A stretch of 49,430 bases of DNA, taken from positions 1 to 49,430 of the forward strand of contig CAZSFD010000034.1 of NCBI GenBank assembly GCA_964606085.1, in the 5' to 3' direction. A model generated the notes under the pieces. The model saw nothing but the letters and a program-made list of their open reading frames with translations. It had not been told where the DNA came from and did not search any database. A program made the translations under genes and the position numbers. Shown here one piece after another: positions 40,964-48,077 of the stretch (position 1 is the stretch's first letter; every line of letters begins with the position of its first letter). Source of the DNA: CAIQJJ01 sp964606085 (GTDB taxonomy: Bacteria; Chloroflexota; Anaerolineae; Anaerolineales; UBA4823).

Positions 40964-41734
40964 ATGTCTGATTTAGAAATCCGCAATTTGCACGTCAATA
41001 TCGGTGATCGTGAGATTTTGAAGGGCCTGGATATGACGATTGAGCAGGGCCGTGTTCATGCCCTGATGGGCCCCAACGGCAATGGCAAATCCACGCTGGC
41101 TTACGCCATCATGGGCCACCCCAACTATGAGATCACCCAGGGCGAGGTGATCTTCAAAGGCCAAAATGTGCTGGAATTGGAGCCGGATGAGCGCTCGCGC
41201 CTGGGCATTTTCCTGGCCTTCCAATACCCGGTGGCGATCCCCGGCGTTTCGGTGGCTAACTTTTTGCGCACGGCGCTCAATTCACGCCGCAAGGCCATTG
41301 ACCCCGCCGATAAGGGCGTGCCCATCCCGGAATTTCGCAAGATGTTGAAAGAACGGATGGATGTATTGAAGATGGATCACAGCTTTGCCGGGCGCTATCT
41401 GAACGATGGCTTTTCAGGCGGCGAGAAAAAACGCGCCGAAATTTTGCAAATGGCCGCCCTCAAGCCCGAAATTGCCATCCTGGATGAAACCGATTCGGGC
41501 CTTGATATTGACGCCCTGCGGATCGTCTCCGAAGGGGTCAACGCATTGCGCGGCCCGGGTTTGGGCGTGCTGGTGATCACCCACTACCAGCGCATCTTAA
41601 ACTACATCACACCCGATTATGTTCATATTCTTCTCGATGGCCGCATCGTCGAGACCGGTGGAGCGGAGTTGGCGCTGCATTTGGAGGAACATGGCTATGA
41701 CTGGATTCGGGAGAAAGTGGGCAGTGGCGAGTAG
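40964..41734 (+). CDS. sufC: Fe-S cluster assembly ATPase SufC
   Basis: 256 residues. Walker A GPNGNGKST, FQYPVAIPGVSVANFL, signature FSGGEKKRAEILQMAALKPEIAILDE and VITHYQRIL are all characteristic of SufC rather than transport ATPases. It energises the SufBCD scaffold on which clusters are built in the cytoplasm. First gene of the operon; AAGGAG lies 8 bases upstream of the ATG, downstream of the palindromic operator. Confidence 0.98.
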   Translation: MSDLEIRNLHVNIGDREILKGLDMTIEQGRVHALMGPNGNGKSTLAYAIMGHPNYEITQGEVIFKGQNVLELEPDERSRLGIFLAFQYPVAIPGVSVANFLRTALNSRRKAIDPADKGVPIPEFRKMLKERMDVLKMDHSFAGRYLNDGFSGGEKKRAEILQMAALKPEIAILDETDSGLDIDALRIVSEGVNALRGPGLGVLVITHYQRILNYITPDYVHILLDGRIVETGGAELALHLEEHGYDWIREKVGSGE

Positions 41735-41746
41735 TAGGAGGTATCT

Positions 41747-43150
41747 ATGACTGACGAAGCTCTGTTACAAGGTATTGATGATTATAAATACGGCTTTAGT
41801 GACCCTGAGACTTACGTATTCCGTTCGCGTAAAGGGCTAGATGCCGATGTGGTGAAGCAAATTTCAACCATGAAGGGCGAGCCGCAGTGGATGCTGGATT
41901 TTCGGCTGAAGGCGCTCGATCACTTCCAGAAACGCCCGGTGCCTACCTGGGGCGGCGATCTTGCTCATTTAGGGCTGGATGACATTTATTTTTACGTCAA
42001 GCCATCCGAGCGCGAATCGCGCTCGTGGGATGATGTACCTGACCAGATCAAGAAGACCTTCGATAAGCTGGGCATCCCCGAAGCTGAACGCAAGTTTTTG
42101 GCCGGAGCCGGGGCGCAGTATGATTCTGAGATGGTGTATCACCAGATTCACGAGAACCTGGCGAAGCAAGGCGTGATTTTTGTCAGCATCGAAGACGGGT
42201 TGCGCAACCATCCAGACCTGTTCAAGCAGTATTTCGGCACCGTCATCCCCATCGAAGACAACAAATATGCTGCCTTGAACGGCGCGGTGTGGTCGGGTGG
42301 TTCGTTCATTTACGTTCCGCCTGGGATCAAAATTGACCTGCCCTTGCAGGCCTATTTCCGCTTAAATGAAGCCAGCTTCGGCCAGTTTGAGCGCACGCTG
42401 ATCATCGCCGATGAAGGGTCGCAAATTCACTATGTGGAAGGGTGCACCGCGCCCCAATACACCACCGATTCCCTCCACTCTGGCGTGATCGAGATTGTGG
42501 TCAAGAAGGGTGCGCGCGTGCGTTATACCACCATCCAAAACTGGTCAACCAATGTGTACAATCTGGTGACGCAGCGGGCGTTGGTTTACGAGAATGGCAC
42601 GATGGAATGGGTGGATAGCAATTTGGGCTCGAAGCTGACGATGAAATACCCCTCCTGTTACCTGCTTGGCCCCGGCGCACATGGCGAAATCCTTTCCATG
42701 GCCTTCGCTGGTCCCGGTCAGCACCAGGATGCTGGCGGCAAAGTGATCCATTTTGCCCCGCATACCAGCAGCAAGATCACCTCCAAATCTATCAGCAAGG
42801 GCGGCGGGCGGGCATCTTACCGCGGCCTGCTCAAGGTTCACAAAGAAGCTGAAGACTCGAAGTCGAACGTGGTGTGTGATGCCCTGCTGCTCGACCCGAA
42901 ATCGCGCTCGGATACCTATCCCTACATCGAAATTGACGCCCAGGATGTGACCATCGGCCACGAGGCCAGCGTATCGAAGGTGGGCGAGGAGCAGCTTTTC
43001 TACCTGATGAGCCGCGGCCTCTCTGAAGAAGAAGCCACGACGATGGTTGTTTCAGGCTTCATCGAGCCGTTGGTCAAAGAACTGCCGATGGAATACGCGA
43101 TTGAAATGAACCGATTGATCCAGTTGCAGATGGAAGGATCGATTGGTTAA
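41747..43150 (+). CDS. sufB: Fe-S cluster scaffold protein SufB
   Basis: 467 residues, standard length. Segments KFLAGAGAQYDSEMVYHQ, SFIYVPPGIKIDLPLQAYFR, QIHYVEGCTAPQY and SKSNVVCDALLLD identify it; Cys377 in the last corresponds to the conserved cluster/sulfur-handling cysteine of SufB. It forms the SufBCD complex. It follows sufC by 12 bases with AGGAGG. Confidence 0.98.
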   Translation: MTDEALLQGIDDYKYGFSDPETYVFRSRKGLDADVVKQISTMKGEPQWMLDFRLKALDHFQKRPVPTWGGDLAHLGLDDIYFYVKPSERESRSWDDVPDQIKKTFDKLGIPEAERKFLAGAGAQYDSEMVYHQIHENLAKQGVIFVSIEDGLRNHPDLFKQYFGTVIPIEDNKYAALNGAVWSGGSFIYVPPGIKIDLPLQAYFRLNEASFGQFERTLIIADEGSQIHYVEGCTAPQYTTDSLHSGVIEIVVKKGARVRYTTIQNWSTNVYNLVTQRALVYENGTMEWVDSNLGSKLTMKYPSCYLLGPGAHGEILSMAFAGPGQHQDAGGKVIHFAPHTSSKITSKSISKGGGRASYRGLLKVHKEAEDSKSNVVCDALLLDPKSRSDTYPYIEIDAQDVTIGHEASVSKVGEEQLFYLMSRGLSEEEATTMVVSGFIEPLVKELPMEYAIEMNRLIQLQMEGSIG

Positions 43151-43157
43151 GAAAGTT

Positions 43158-43230
43158 ATTCGATCATTCGATATTCGTTATTCATCTTTGGATTTTCGAA
43201 TGATCGAATAACGAATATCGAATAACGAGG
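43158..43230 (+). repeat. Phased inverted array ATTCGAT / CGAATAA between sufB and sufD
   Basis: Left arm TTCG at 43159, 43167 and 43174 and TTCA at 43181 (steps 8, 7, 7). Right arm CGAAT at 43197, 43205, 43212 and 43219, then CGAGG at 43226 (steps 8, 7, 7, 7). The arms are reverse complements with matching step pattern, and the last unit supplies the GAGG ribosome-binding site of sufD. Confidence 0.92.
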
Positions 43231-43235
43231 TTTCC

Positions 43236-44570
43236 ATGCCCCCCATTGTCGTCACCCGCACCCGCAAAACTGAGGTGCAGCCGGTTGGCCTGCCCTTTAC
43301 TGCTGAAATGATCCCCGTCGTCGAAGGCGCTGCCGATTTTCTGCGCGAATATCGCCGCCGGGCATGGGATGCTTATGAAGCATTCCCCATTCCCACCACC
43401 CAACACGAAGCCTGGCGGCGCACCGATATCCGCGCCCTGCTGCCTCAGGCGGCGTCACTCTCCTCGCTCCCCATCTCCGCCGCTCCTGCGGCTCCCCCCG
43501 CTCTCCTCGCCCCCCTCACCGATTCCGCCCACGGTGGGCAACTCGTTTTCACCCCTGAAGGCATTCAAGCACACGTTGCGCCCGAATTGGCCGAGAAGGG
43601 TGTGATTTTCACCGACCTGCTGACGGCTGAACGGGAGCATCCTGAAATTCTTGCCAACATCCTCGGTCAGGTGGTGCGCGCCGACGAGGGCAAATTTGCC
43701 GCGCTCGCTTCGGCGTTAGCCAACCAGGGCGTGCTGGTGTATGTGCCGCGCAACGTACAGTTGGATCAACCGCTTCACAGCCTGTTGTGGGGGCCGGGTG
43801 GCGGGCAGGCGTATTTCTCGCACCTGCTCGTGTGGGTGGAAGATGGCGCATCACTCACCTACGTTCATGAGGCCGCCTCGCCGACCGAGGCGCAAGACAG
43901 CCTCCATGCGGGTGTGGTCGAACTGTACGTCGGGCAGGGGGCCAACCTGCGTTTTGTCGAGTTGCAATCGTGGGGCGAACACGTCTGGAATTTCAGCCAC
44001 GAGCGCGCCCGCATCGCCCGCGACGGCACGCTCGATTGGGTGTTTGGCGCGATTGGCAGCAAGCTGACCAAGAATTTCTCCGAACTCGACCTGATCGGCG
44101 AAGGCTCCACCGGGCGTATGTCGGGGTTCTATTTCACCGATGGCACGCAGCATCTCGACCACGACACGCAGCAGAATCACCTGGCGGCGCATACCACCAG
44201 CGACCTGCTCTTCAAGGGTGCGCTCAAAGACCGCAGCCGCTCGGTGTGGCAGGGGATGATCTACGTAGCTCCCGGCGCGCAAAAGACGGATGGTTACCAG
44301 GCCAACCGTAACCTGGTGTTGAACAAGGCCGCCCGCGCCGACTCGATCCCGGGTCTCGAAATCCTGGCCGACGACGTGCGCTGTACTCACGGCGCGACGG
44401 TTGGCAAGATAGACGCCGAGCAGGTTTTCTATCTGAAAAGCCGCGGCATCCCCGAATCTGAAGCCGAACGTCTGATTGTGGAGGGGTTCTTCGATCCGAT
44501 TATGCAGCGCATCCCGTTTGATGGTGTGCGCCAGCGTTTTCAGGATGCGATCCAGGCGAAGTTAGGCTAA
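43236..44570 (+). CDS. sufD: Fe-S cluster assembly protein SufD
   Basis: 444 residues. The beta-helix core has GVLVYVPRNVQLDQPLHSL, HLLVWVEDGASLTYVHEA and the C-terminal RCTHGATVGKIDAEQVFYLKSRG motif with the conserved His of SufD. The N-terminal region is less conserved, as usual. It partners SufB and SufC. The start ATG 43236 lies 6 bases after the GAGG formed by the end of the repeat array. Confidence 0.97.
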   Translation: MPPIVVTRTRKTEVQPVGLPFTAEMIPVVEGAADFLREYRRRAWDAYEAFPIPTTQHEAWRRTDIRALLPQAASLSSLPISAAPAAPPALLAPLTDSAHGGQLVFTPEGIQAHVAPELAEKGVIFTDLLTAEREHPEILANILGQVVRADEGKFAALASALANQGVLVYVPRNVQLDQPLHSLLWGPGGGQAYFSHLLVWVEDGASLTYVHEAASPTEAQDSLHAGVVELYVGQGANLRFVELQSWGEHVWNFSHERARIARDGTLDWVFGAIGSKLTKNFSELDLIGEGSTGRMSGFYFTDGTQHLDHDTQQNHLAAHTTSDLLFKGALKDRSRSVWQGMIYVAPGAQKTDGYQANRNLVLNKAARADSIPGLEILADDVRCTHGATVGKIDAEQVFYLKSRGIPESEAERLIVEGFFDPIMQRIPFDGVRQRFQDAIQAKLG

Positions 44571-44577
44571 AATGATA

Positions 44578-44642
44578 CGATATTCGATATTTGAGTAACG
44601 AATATCGAATACCGAACACCGAATATCGAGTATGACGAGTAT
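44578..44642 (+). repeat. Eight-unit heptamer array, unit CGAATAT
   Basis: CGATATT, CGATATT, TGAGTAA, CGAATAT, CGAATAC, CGAACAC, CGAATAT and CGAGTAT run from 44578 to 44633 in exact 7-base register; a further CGAGTAT follows two bases out of phase at 44636. The words match those of the sufB-sufD junction. It is followed by GAGGAGG and the GTG start of the next gene. Confidence 0.95.
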
Positions 44643-44660
44643 GAATTGAGGAGGCCCACT

Positions 44661-44951
44661 GTGGCAGAACTACATTTCACCAATGCACCCGATCAGACCG
44701 AACCCTACAATGTCGGCGACCGGGTGGAAGTTTTGTGCGATCATGATCGCAACGGGGAGCGCATCAATGACTGGCTGGACGGCGTGGTCGTGCAGGTGGA
44801 TTCTAAAATCCTGGCGGTGCAATTTCAGGAGAGCGTGTATCTGACCGATGGCTGGATGGTTCCCGACCATGTGCTGTGGGTGCCAAAGACCTCGCGTTCG
44901 ATCCGCCCGGCGCGCCGCCGCAAGACAACCCGCCCGTTGACGAAAAAATAA
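44661..44951 (+). CDS. Small basic protein of unknown function in the suf operon
   Basis: 96 residues, not recognised. The middle (YNVGDRVEVLCDHDRNGERI, then WLDGVVVQVDSKILAVQF) looks like a small SH3/Tudor-like beta barrel. The C-terminus is strongly basic (RPARRRKTTRPLTKK), suggesting RNA or DNA binding or an acidic partner. It starts at GTG 44661, 6 bases after AGGAGG, and ends one base before the sufS ATG. A tight place between sufD and sufS suggests a linked role in cluster assembly, but there is no direct evidence. Confidence 0.8.
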   Translation: MAELHFTNAPDQTEPYNVGDRVEVLCDHDRNGERINDWLDGVVVQVDSKILAVQFQESVYLTDGWMVPDHVLWVPKTSRSIRPARRRKTTRPLTKK

Positions 44952-44952
44952 G

Positions 44953-46185
44953 ATGACCCCTCTCGACGTTTCCCGCATTCGAGCCGATTTCCCCATCCTG
45001 GGGCGTGAAGTGCGCCCCGGCGTGCCGCTGGCCTACCTCGATTCGACCGCTTCGAGCCAGAAGCCCGAGGCCGTGATCGAGGCGATGAACGCTTTCTACC
45101 GTCGGTCGAACGCCAACATCCACCGCGGCATTCACACCCTGGCCGAAGAAGCTACCGCTGCTTATGAGGAAGCACGGGCCAAGGTGGCGAAATTCATCGC
45201 TGCGCCGGCGGCGCGGCAGGTGATCTTCACCCGCAATGCCACCGAAGCGATCAATTTGGTGGCTTACTCCTGGGGGCGCGCCAACCTGAGCGCCGGCGAC
45301 GTGGTGATCCTGACCGAGATGGAACATCACGCCAACCTTGTACCCTGGCATATTTTGGCGAGCGAGAAAAACATCCGCCTCGAATTTATCCCCGTCACCG
45401 ACGATGGCATGCTCGACCTGGCCGAGTACGACCGCCTGCTGGCGCTTGGGCCTAAACTGGTTTCGTTCACGCACATGTCGAATGTCCTCGGCACGATCAA
45501 TCCCGCCGAAGAAATTATCCGCAAAGCCAAAGCTGTTGGCGCGATAACCCTTGTAGATGGGGCGCAGTCGGTGCCGCATTTCGCGGTGAATGTGCAGCAG
45601 CTTGGCTGCGACTTCCTGGCGTTTTCAGCGCACAAGATGTGCGGGCCGACCGGCATTGGCGTGCTGTATGGGCGCAAGGATTTGCTCGAAACCATGCCCA
45701 CCTTCCTGGGCGGCGGCGATATGATCAAGACCGTGCATTTGCGCTCGTTCACCCCCAACAGCATCCCGCACAAGTTCGAGGCGGGCACGCCGGCCATCGC
45801 CGAGGCGGTGGGCCTGGGCGCGGCGGTAGATTATCTTGCGACGATTGGCATGGATGCCATAGCCGCCCACGAACACGCCATCATGGAATATGCGCTCGAA
45901 CGCCTGGCGGAAATCCCTGGGCTGCGCGTGTTTGGTGGCAACGCCCGGCCGCGCGGCGGCGTGGCGGCCTTTTCGCTGCCGGGCATCCACCCGCACGACG
46001 TGGCCCAAATCCTCGACGAAACCGGGGTGGCGGTGCGCGCCGGGCATCACTGCGCCCAACCCCTGCACGAGAAATTCGGCCTGACGGCCACCGCCCGCGC
46101 CAGCTTTTACCTGTATAACACTACCGAAGAAGTGGAGCGATTGGTGGAGGGCATTTACCGGGTGAAGAAGGTTTTTAGCATATAG
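44953..46185 (+). CDS. sufS: Cysteine desulfurase SufS
   Basis: 410 residues of the group II cysteine desulfurase family. The PLP lysine is Lys228 in FSAHKMCGPTGIGVLYG, and the catalytic cysteine is Cys367 in RAGHHCAQPLHEKFG. NIHRGIHTLAEEAT and EMEHHANLVPWH are typical. It takes sulfur from cysteine and hands it, via SufU, to SufB. It follows the small unknown gene by one base and precedes the inserted DUF4258 gene by four bases. Confidence 0.97.
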   Translation: MTPLDVSRIRADFPILGREVRPGVPLAYLDSTASSQKPEAVIEAMNAFYRRSNANIHRGIHTLAEEATAAYEEARAKVAKFIAAPAARQVIFTRNATEAINLVAYSWGRANLSAGDVVILTEMEHHANLVPWHILASEKNIRLEFIPVTDDGMLDLAEYDRLLALGPKLVSFTHMSNVLGTINPAEEIIRKAKAVGAITLVDGAQSVPHFAVNVQQLGCDFLAFSAHKMCGPTGIGVLYGRKDLLETMPTFLGGGDMIKTVHLRSFTPNSIPHKFEAGTPAIAEAVGLGAAVDYLATIGMDAIAAHEHAIMEYALERLAEIPGLRVFGGNARPRGGVAAFSLPGIHPHDVAQILDETGVAVRAGHHCAQPLHEKFGLTATARASFYLYNTTEEVERLVEGIYRVKKVFSI

Positions 46186-46189
46186 AAAC

Positions 46190-46474
46190 ATGAGCGTTCT
46201 CCAGCGCATTCAGCGGTTATTGTTGGAACGAAGATATTATCTTTCTTCTCATGCGGAAGAAGAAATGTGGGCTGATCGTTTGGAGCGTGAGGATGTCGAA
46301 CAGGCTATCTTGAACGGGCATATCGAGAAGAAATTGACTCAGGATGAACGTGGTACACGCTATCGAATTGAGGGGCGGGCCAGCGATGGTCGCGCCCTTC
46401 ATATTGTTTGCCGTTTTCACGAGTTGCATGATTTAATTGTGATTACCGTCTATGCTTTGGAGGTGGACGAATGA
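46190..46474 (+). CDS. DUF4258 protein, toxin-like partner
   Basis: 94 residues: YYLSSHAEEEMWADRLEREDVEQAILNG, then a beta-rich end with VITVYALE. This matches DUF4258 proteins, which are RelE/MqsR-like and usually pair with YgiT-type zinc proteins in toxin-antitoxin-like modules. Its bases are clearly AT-richer than its neighbours (by hand count about 43% GC at 46201-46260, against about 77% at 45901-45960), pointing to recent acquisition. The stop overlaps the next ATG (ATGA at 46471). Toxicity is inferred from family pairing only. Confidence 0.85.
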   Translation: MSVLQRIQRLLLERRYYLSSHAEEEMWADRLEREDVEQAILNGHIEKKLTQDERGTRYRIEGRASDGRALHIVCRFHELHDLIVITVYALEVDE

Positions 46475-46698
46475 AATGTGAATTTTGTGGGAATACGACA
46501 CAAACCAGGCGTATTCGCAAGATGCACTGGTTGAAAGGGAAGCTCTACATTGTAGAAAATGTCCGAGCTGAAGTTTGCCAGGAATGTGGTGAGCGTTATT
46601 TTCATGCGACAACCCTGGATGAGATCGATCATCAATTGAGATCATCGCCTGTTGTACTGGATCACTTGCTTGTTGATGTCGTAGGGATGCCTGCCTAA
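46471..46698 (+). CDS. YgiT-type zinc finger protein, antitoxin-like partner
   Basis: 75 residues with CEFCGN near the N-terminus and CQECGERYFHATTLDEID, two CxxC pairs that can bind zinc. It resembles the N-terminal half of MqsA-type antitoxins, without the C-terminal helix-turn-helix. It is coupled to the DUF4258 gene by ATGA and its stop TAA shares one base with the sufU ATG (46696-46698). It may neutralise its partner. The pair is inserted in the suf operon without breaking the reading order. Confidence 0.86.
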   Translation: MKCEFCGNTTQTRRIRKMHWLKGKLYIVENVRAEVCQECGERYFHATTLDEIDHQLRSSPVVLDHLLVDVVGMPA

Positions 46699-47093
46699 TG
46701 GACGATTTTTACCGCGAAGTTATCATAGACCGTTACAAAAACCCGCAATTCCGCGGCAACCTTGACCCGCACGATATTTCCTTCGAGGATGATAACCCGC
46801 TGTGCGGCGATCACATCCTTGTCACCCTGCGGGTGGATGCCGATGGCAAGGTGCGCGAGGCGGCTTTCGACGGCCACGGCTGCGCCATCTCGCAGGCTTC
46901 GGCTGATTTGCTGATGGAGTATGCCGTGGGGAAATCTTTGGATGAGCTCAAACAACTCACCCGCGACGATTTGCTCGAACTGCTCGGCATCGAGCTTGGC
47001 CCGGTACGCTTGAAGTGCGCTTTGCTCTCGCTAAAGGTGCTGAAGGCGGGGGTCTATGGGATGGGCGAAGCCAGTGACGATCTGGTTGATTGA
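46698..47093 (+). CDS. sufU: Fe-S cluster assembly sulfur transfer protein SufU
   Basis: 131 residues of the IscU-like fold. The three ligand cysteines are Cys36 (NPLCGD), Cys62 (GHGCAISQAS) and Cys107 (RLKCALL), with Asp38, as in zinc-bound SufU that accepts persulfide from SufS. The family start MDDFYREVIIDRYKNPQFRG is complete. It is the last gene of the suf operon, with its start overlapping the stop of the YgiT-type gene, and is followed by a terminator. Confidence 0.96.
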   Translation: MDDFYREVIIDRYKNPQFRGNLDPHDISFEDDNPLCGDHILVTLRVDADGKVREAAFDGHGCAISQASADLLMEYAVGKSLDELKQLTRDDLLELLGIELGPVRLKCALLSLKVLKAGVYGMGEASDDLVD

Positions 47094-47113
47094 GGTTGAA
47101 CCGCACGGATTTC

Positions 47114-47149
47114 AAAAAAGCAGGAGGCTGTTCGTCTCCTGCTTTTTTT
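47114..47149 (+). terminator. Intrinsic terminator of the suf operon
   Basis: AAAAAAGCAGGAG and CTCCTGCTTTTTTT (arms 47114-47126 and 47136-47149) form a strong stem with a 9-base loop and T-tail, 21 bases after the sufU stop. Confidence 0.95.
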
Positions 47150-47165
47150 GTTGGCCTGGGGGTGC

Positions 47166-47217
47166 TTCGTTTTGTGGTAAAATGAAATCAAACGAAAGTA
47201 AATAATTGGAAACGAAA
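47166..47217. promoter_or_regulatory. Repeated AAACGAA sites upstream of the DeoR-family gene
   Basis: TTCGTTT (47166-47172, inverted) and two direct AAACGAAA sites (47190-47197 and 47210-47217), the last two exactly 20 bases apart, i.e. on the same DNA face. A possible -10 TAAAAT lies at 47178-47183. DeoR-type repressors often bind such repeated short sites, so autoregulation is plausible. Confidence 0.6.
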
Positions 47218-47223
47218 TACGCA

Positions 47224-47991
47224 ATGTCCTCGCTCTATCCCACCGAACGTCATCAACAGATATTGGATTTATTGGCTGCCTCGGGGCGTGTTACTGTCGC
47301 CAACTTGAGTGAACGCTTCGATGTCTCTGAAGTGACTATCCGCGCGGACCTGCAAATGCTGGCCGACCAGGGCTTGCTCATTCGCGCCCACGGTGGGGCG
47401 GTGGCGGCCAACCGCGCCCCTGAACTGGCCCTCACCCTGCGCCGCCAGCAGCAGGTAGCCGAGAAGGAACGCATCGGCCTGGCGGCCGCGGCCATGGTGA
47501 ACAATGGCGAGGCGGTCTTCCTCGATACCAGCAGCACCTCCCTTGCCATCGCCCAAAACCTGCGCCGCCACCGCGACCTGACCGTGCTGACCAACAGCCT
47601 GGCGTTGGCTCAAGCGCTGCTCAACGTCCACAGCATCACCGTGGTGGTGGCGGGCGGCATCTTGCAGCGCGACACGGTCTCCCTGGTCGGCAGCGACGGC
47701 CTGGAAGTGCTGCGCCGCTTCAACATCCAGAAGGGCTTCTTTGGCGCCCACGGCCTCGATGAGCGCGCCGGCCTGACCGACGTTTCCGCCGCCGAAGCCG
47801 AAGTCAAGCGTCAGGTCATCCCGCTCTGCCGCCAGGTGATTGCCGTGCTTGATGCCACCAAATGGGGGCGCGCCGGCCTGGCCTCCTTCGCCAGCCTCGA
47901 CCAACTGCACACCATCATCACCACTGAACCCGTCCCCGCCGCGTTGGCTCAATATGTGCGTGGCCTCGGCGTTCAAATCCAGCTTGCATAG
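47224..47991 (+). CDS. DeoR/GlpR family transcriptional regulator
   Basis: 255 residues from the ATG at 47224. N-terminal DeoR helix-turn-helix (ERHQQILDLLAASGRVTVAN, SEVTIRADLQML) and the sugar-phosphate-binding DeoR C-terminal domain (AVFLDTSSTSLAIAQNL, LTVLTNSLALAQ, FFGAHGLDERAGLTDVS). A TTG at 47206 is possible but would place a putative operator inside the gene. These repressors usually answer to phosphorylated sugars. It is followed by a repeat array and the E1 gene, which it may control. Confidence 0.9.
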   Translation: MSSLYPTERHQQILDLLAASGRVTVANLSERFDVSEVTIRADLQMLADQGLLIRAHGGAVAANRAPELALTLRRQQQVAEKERIGLAAAAMVNNGEAVFLDTSSTSLAIAQNLRRHRDLTVLTNSLALAQALLNVHSITVVVAGGILQRDTVSLVGSDGLEVLRRFNIQKGFFGAHGLDERAGLTDVSAAEAEVKRQVIPLCRQVIAVLDATKWGRAGLASFASLDQLHTIITTEPVPAALAQYVRGLGVQIQLA

Positions 47992-47992
47992 G

Positions 47993-48060
47993 GTTGAAGG
48001 TTAAAGAGCGAACTTTCAACTTTCTAACCTTCTAACCTTCAACCTTCCCACCTTCAACTT
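47993..48060 (+). repeat. Phased array AACCTTC between deoR-like and E1 genes
   Basis: Left: GTTGAAG and GTTAAAG (47993-48006). Right: AAC at 48011, 48018, 48026, 48034 and 48041, followed by CTTT/CTTC-type ends, and again at 48056; steps are 7 or 8 bases. The arms are complementary in sense. The array ends near the GGAGTCTCC preceding the E1 ATG. Confidence 0.82.
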
Positions 48061-48077
48061 TTTCCCCGGAGTCTCCC

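Noticed and set aside
47206..47223. TTG at 47206 as the DeoR-family start
   Set aside because: No ribosome-binding site precedes it and it would overlap the AAACGAAA site; the ATG at 47224 fits the family start better.
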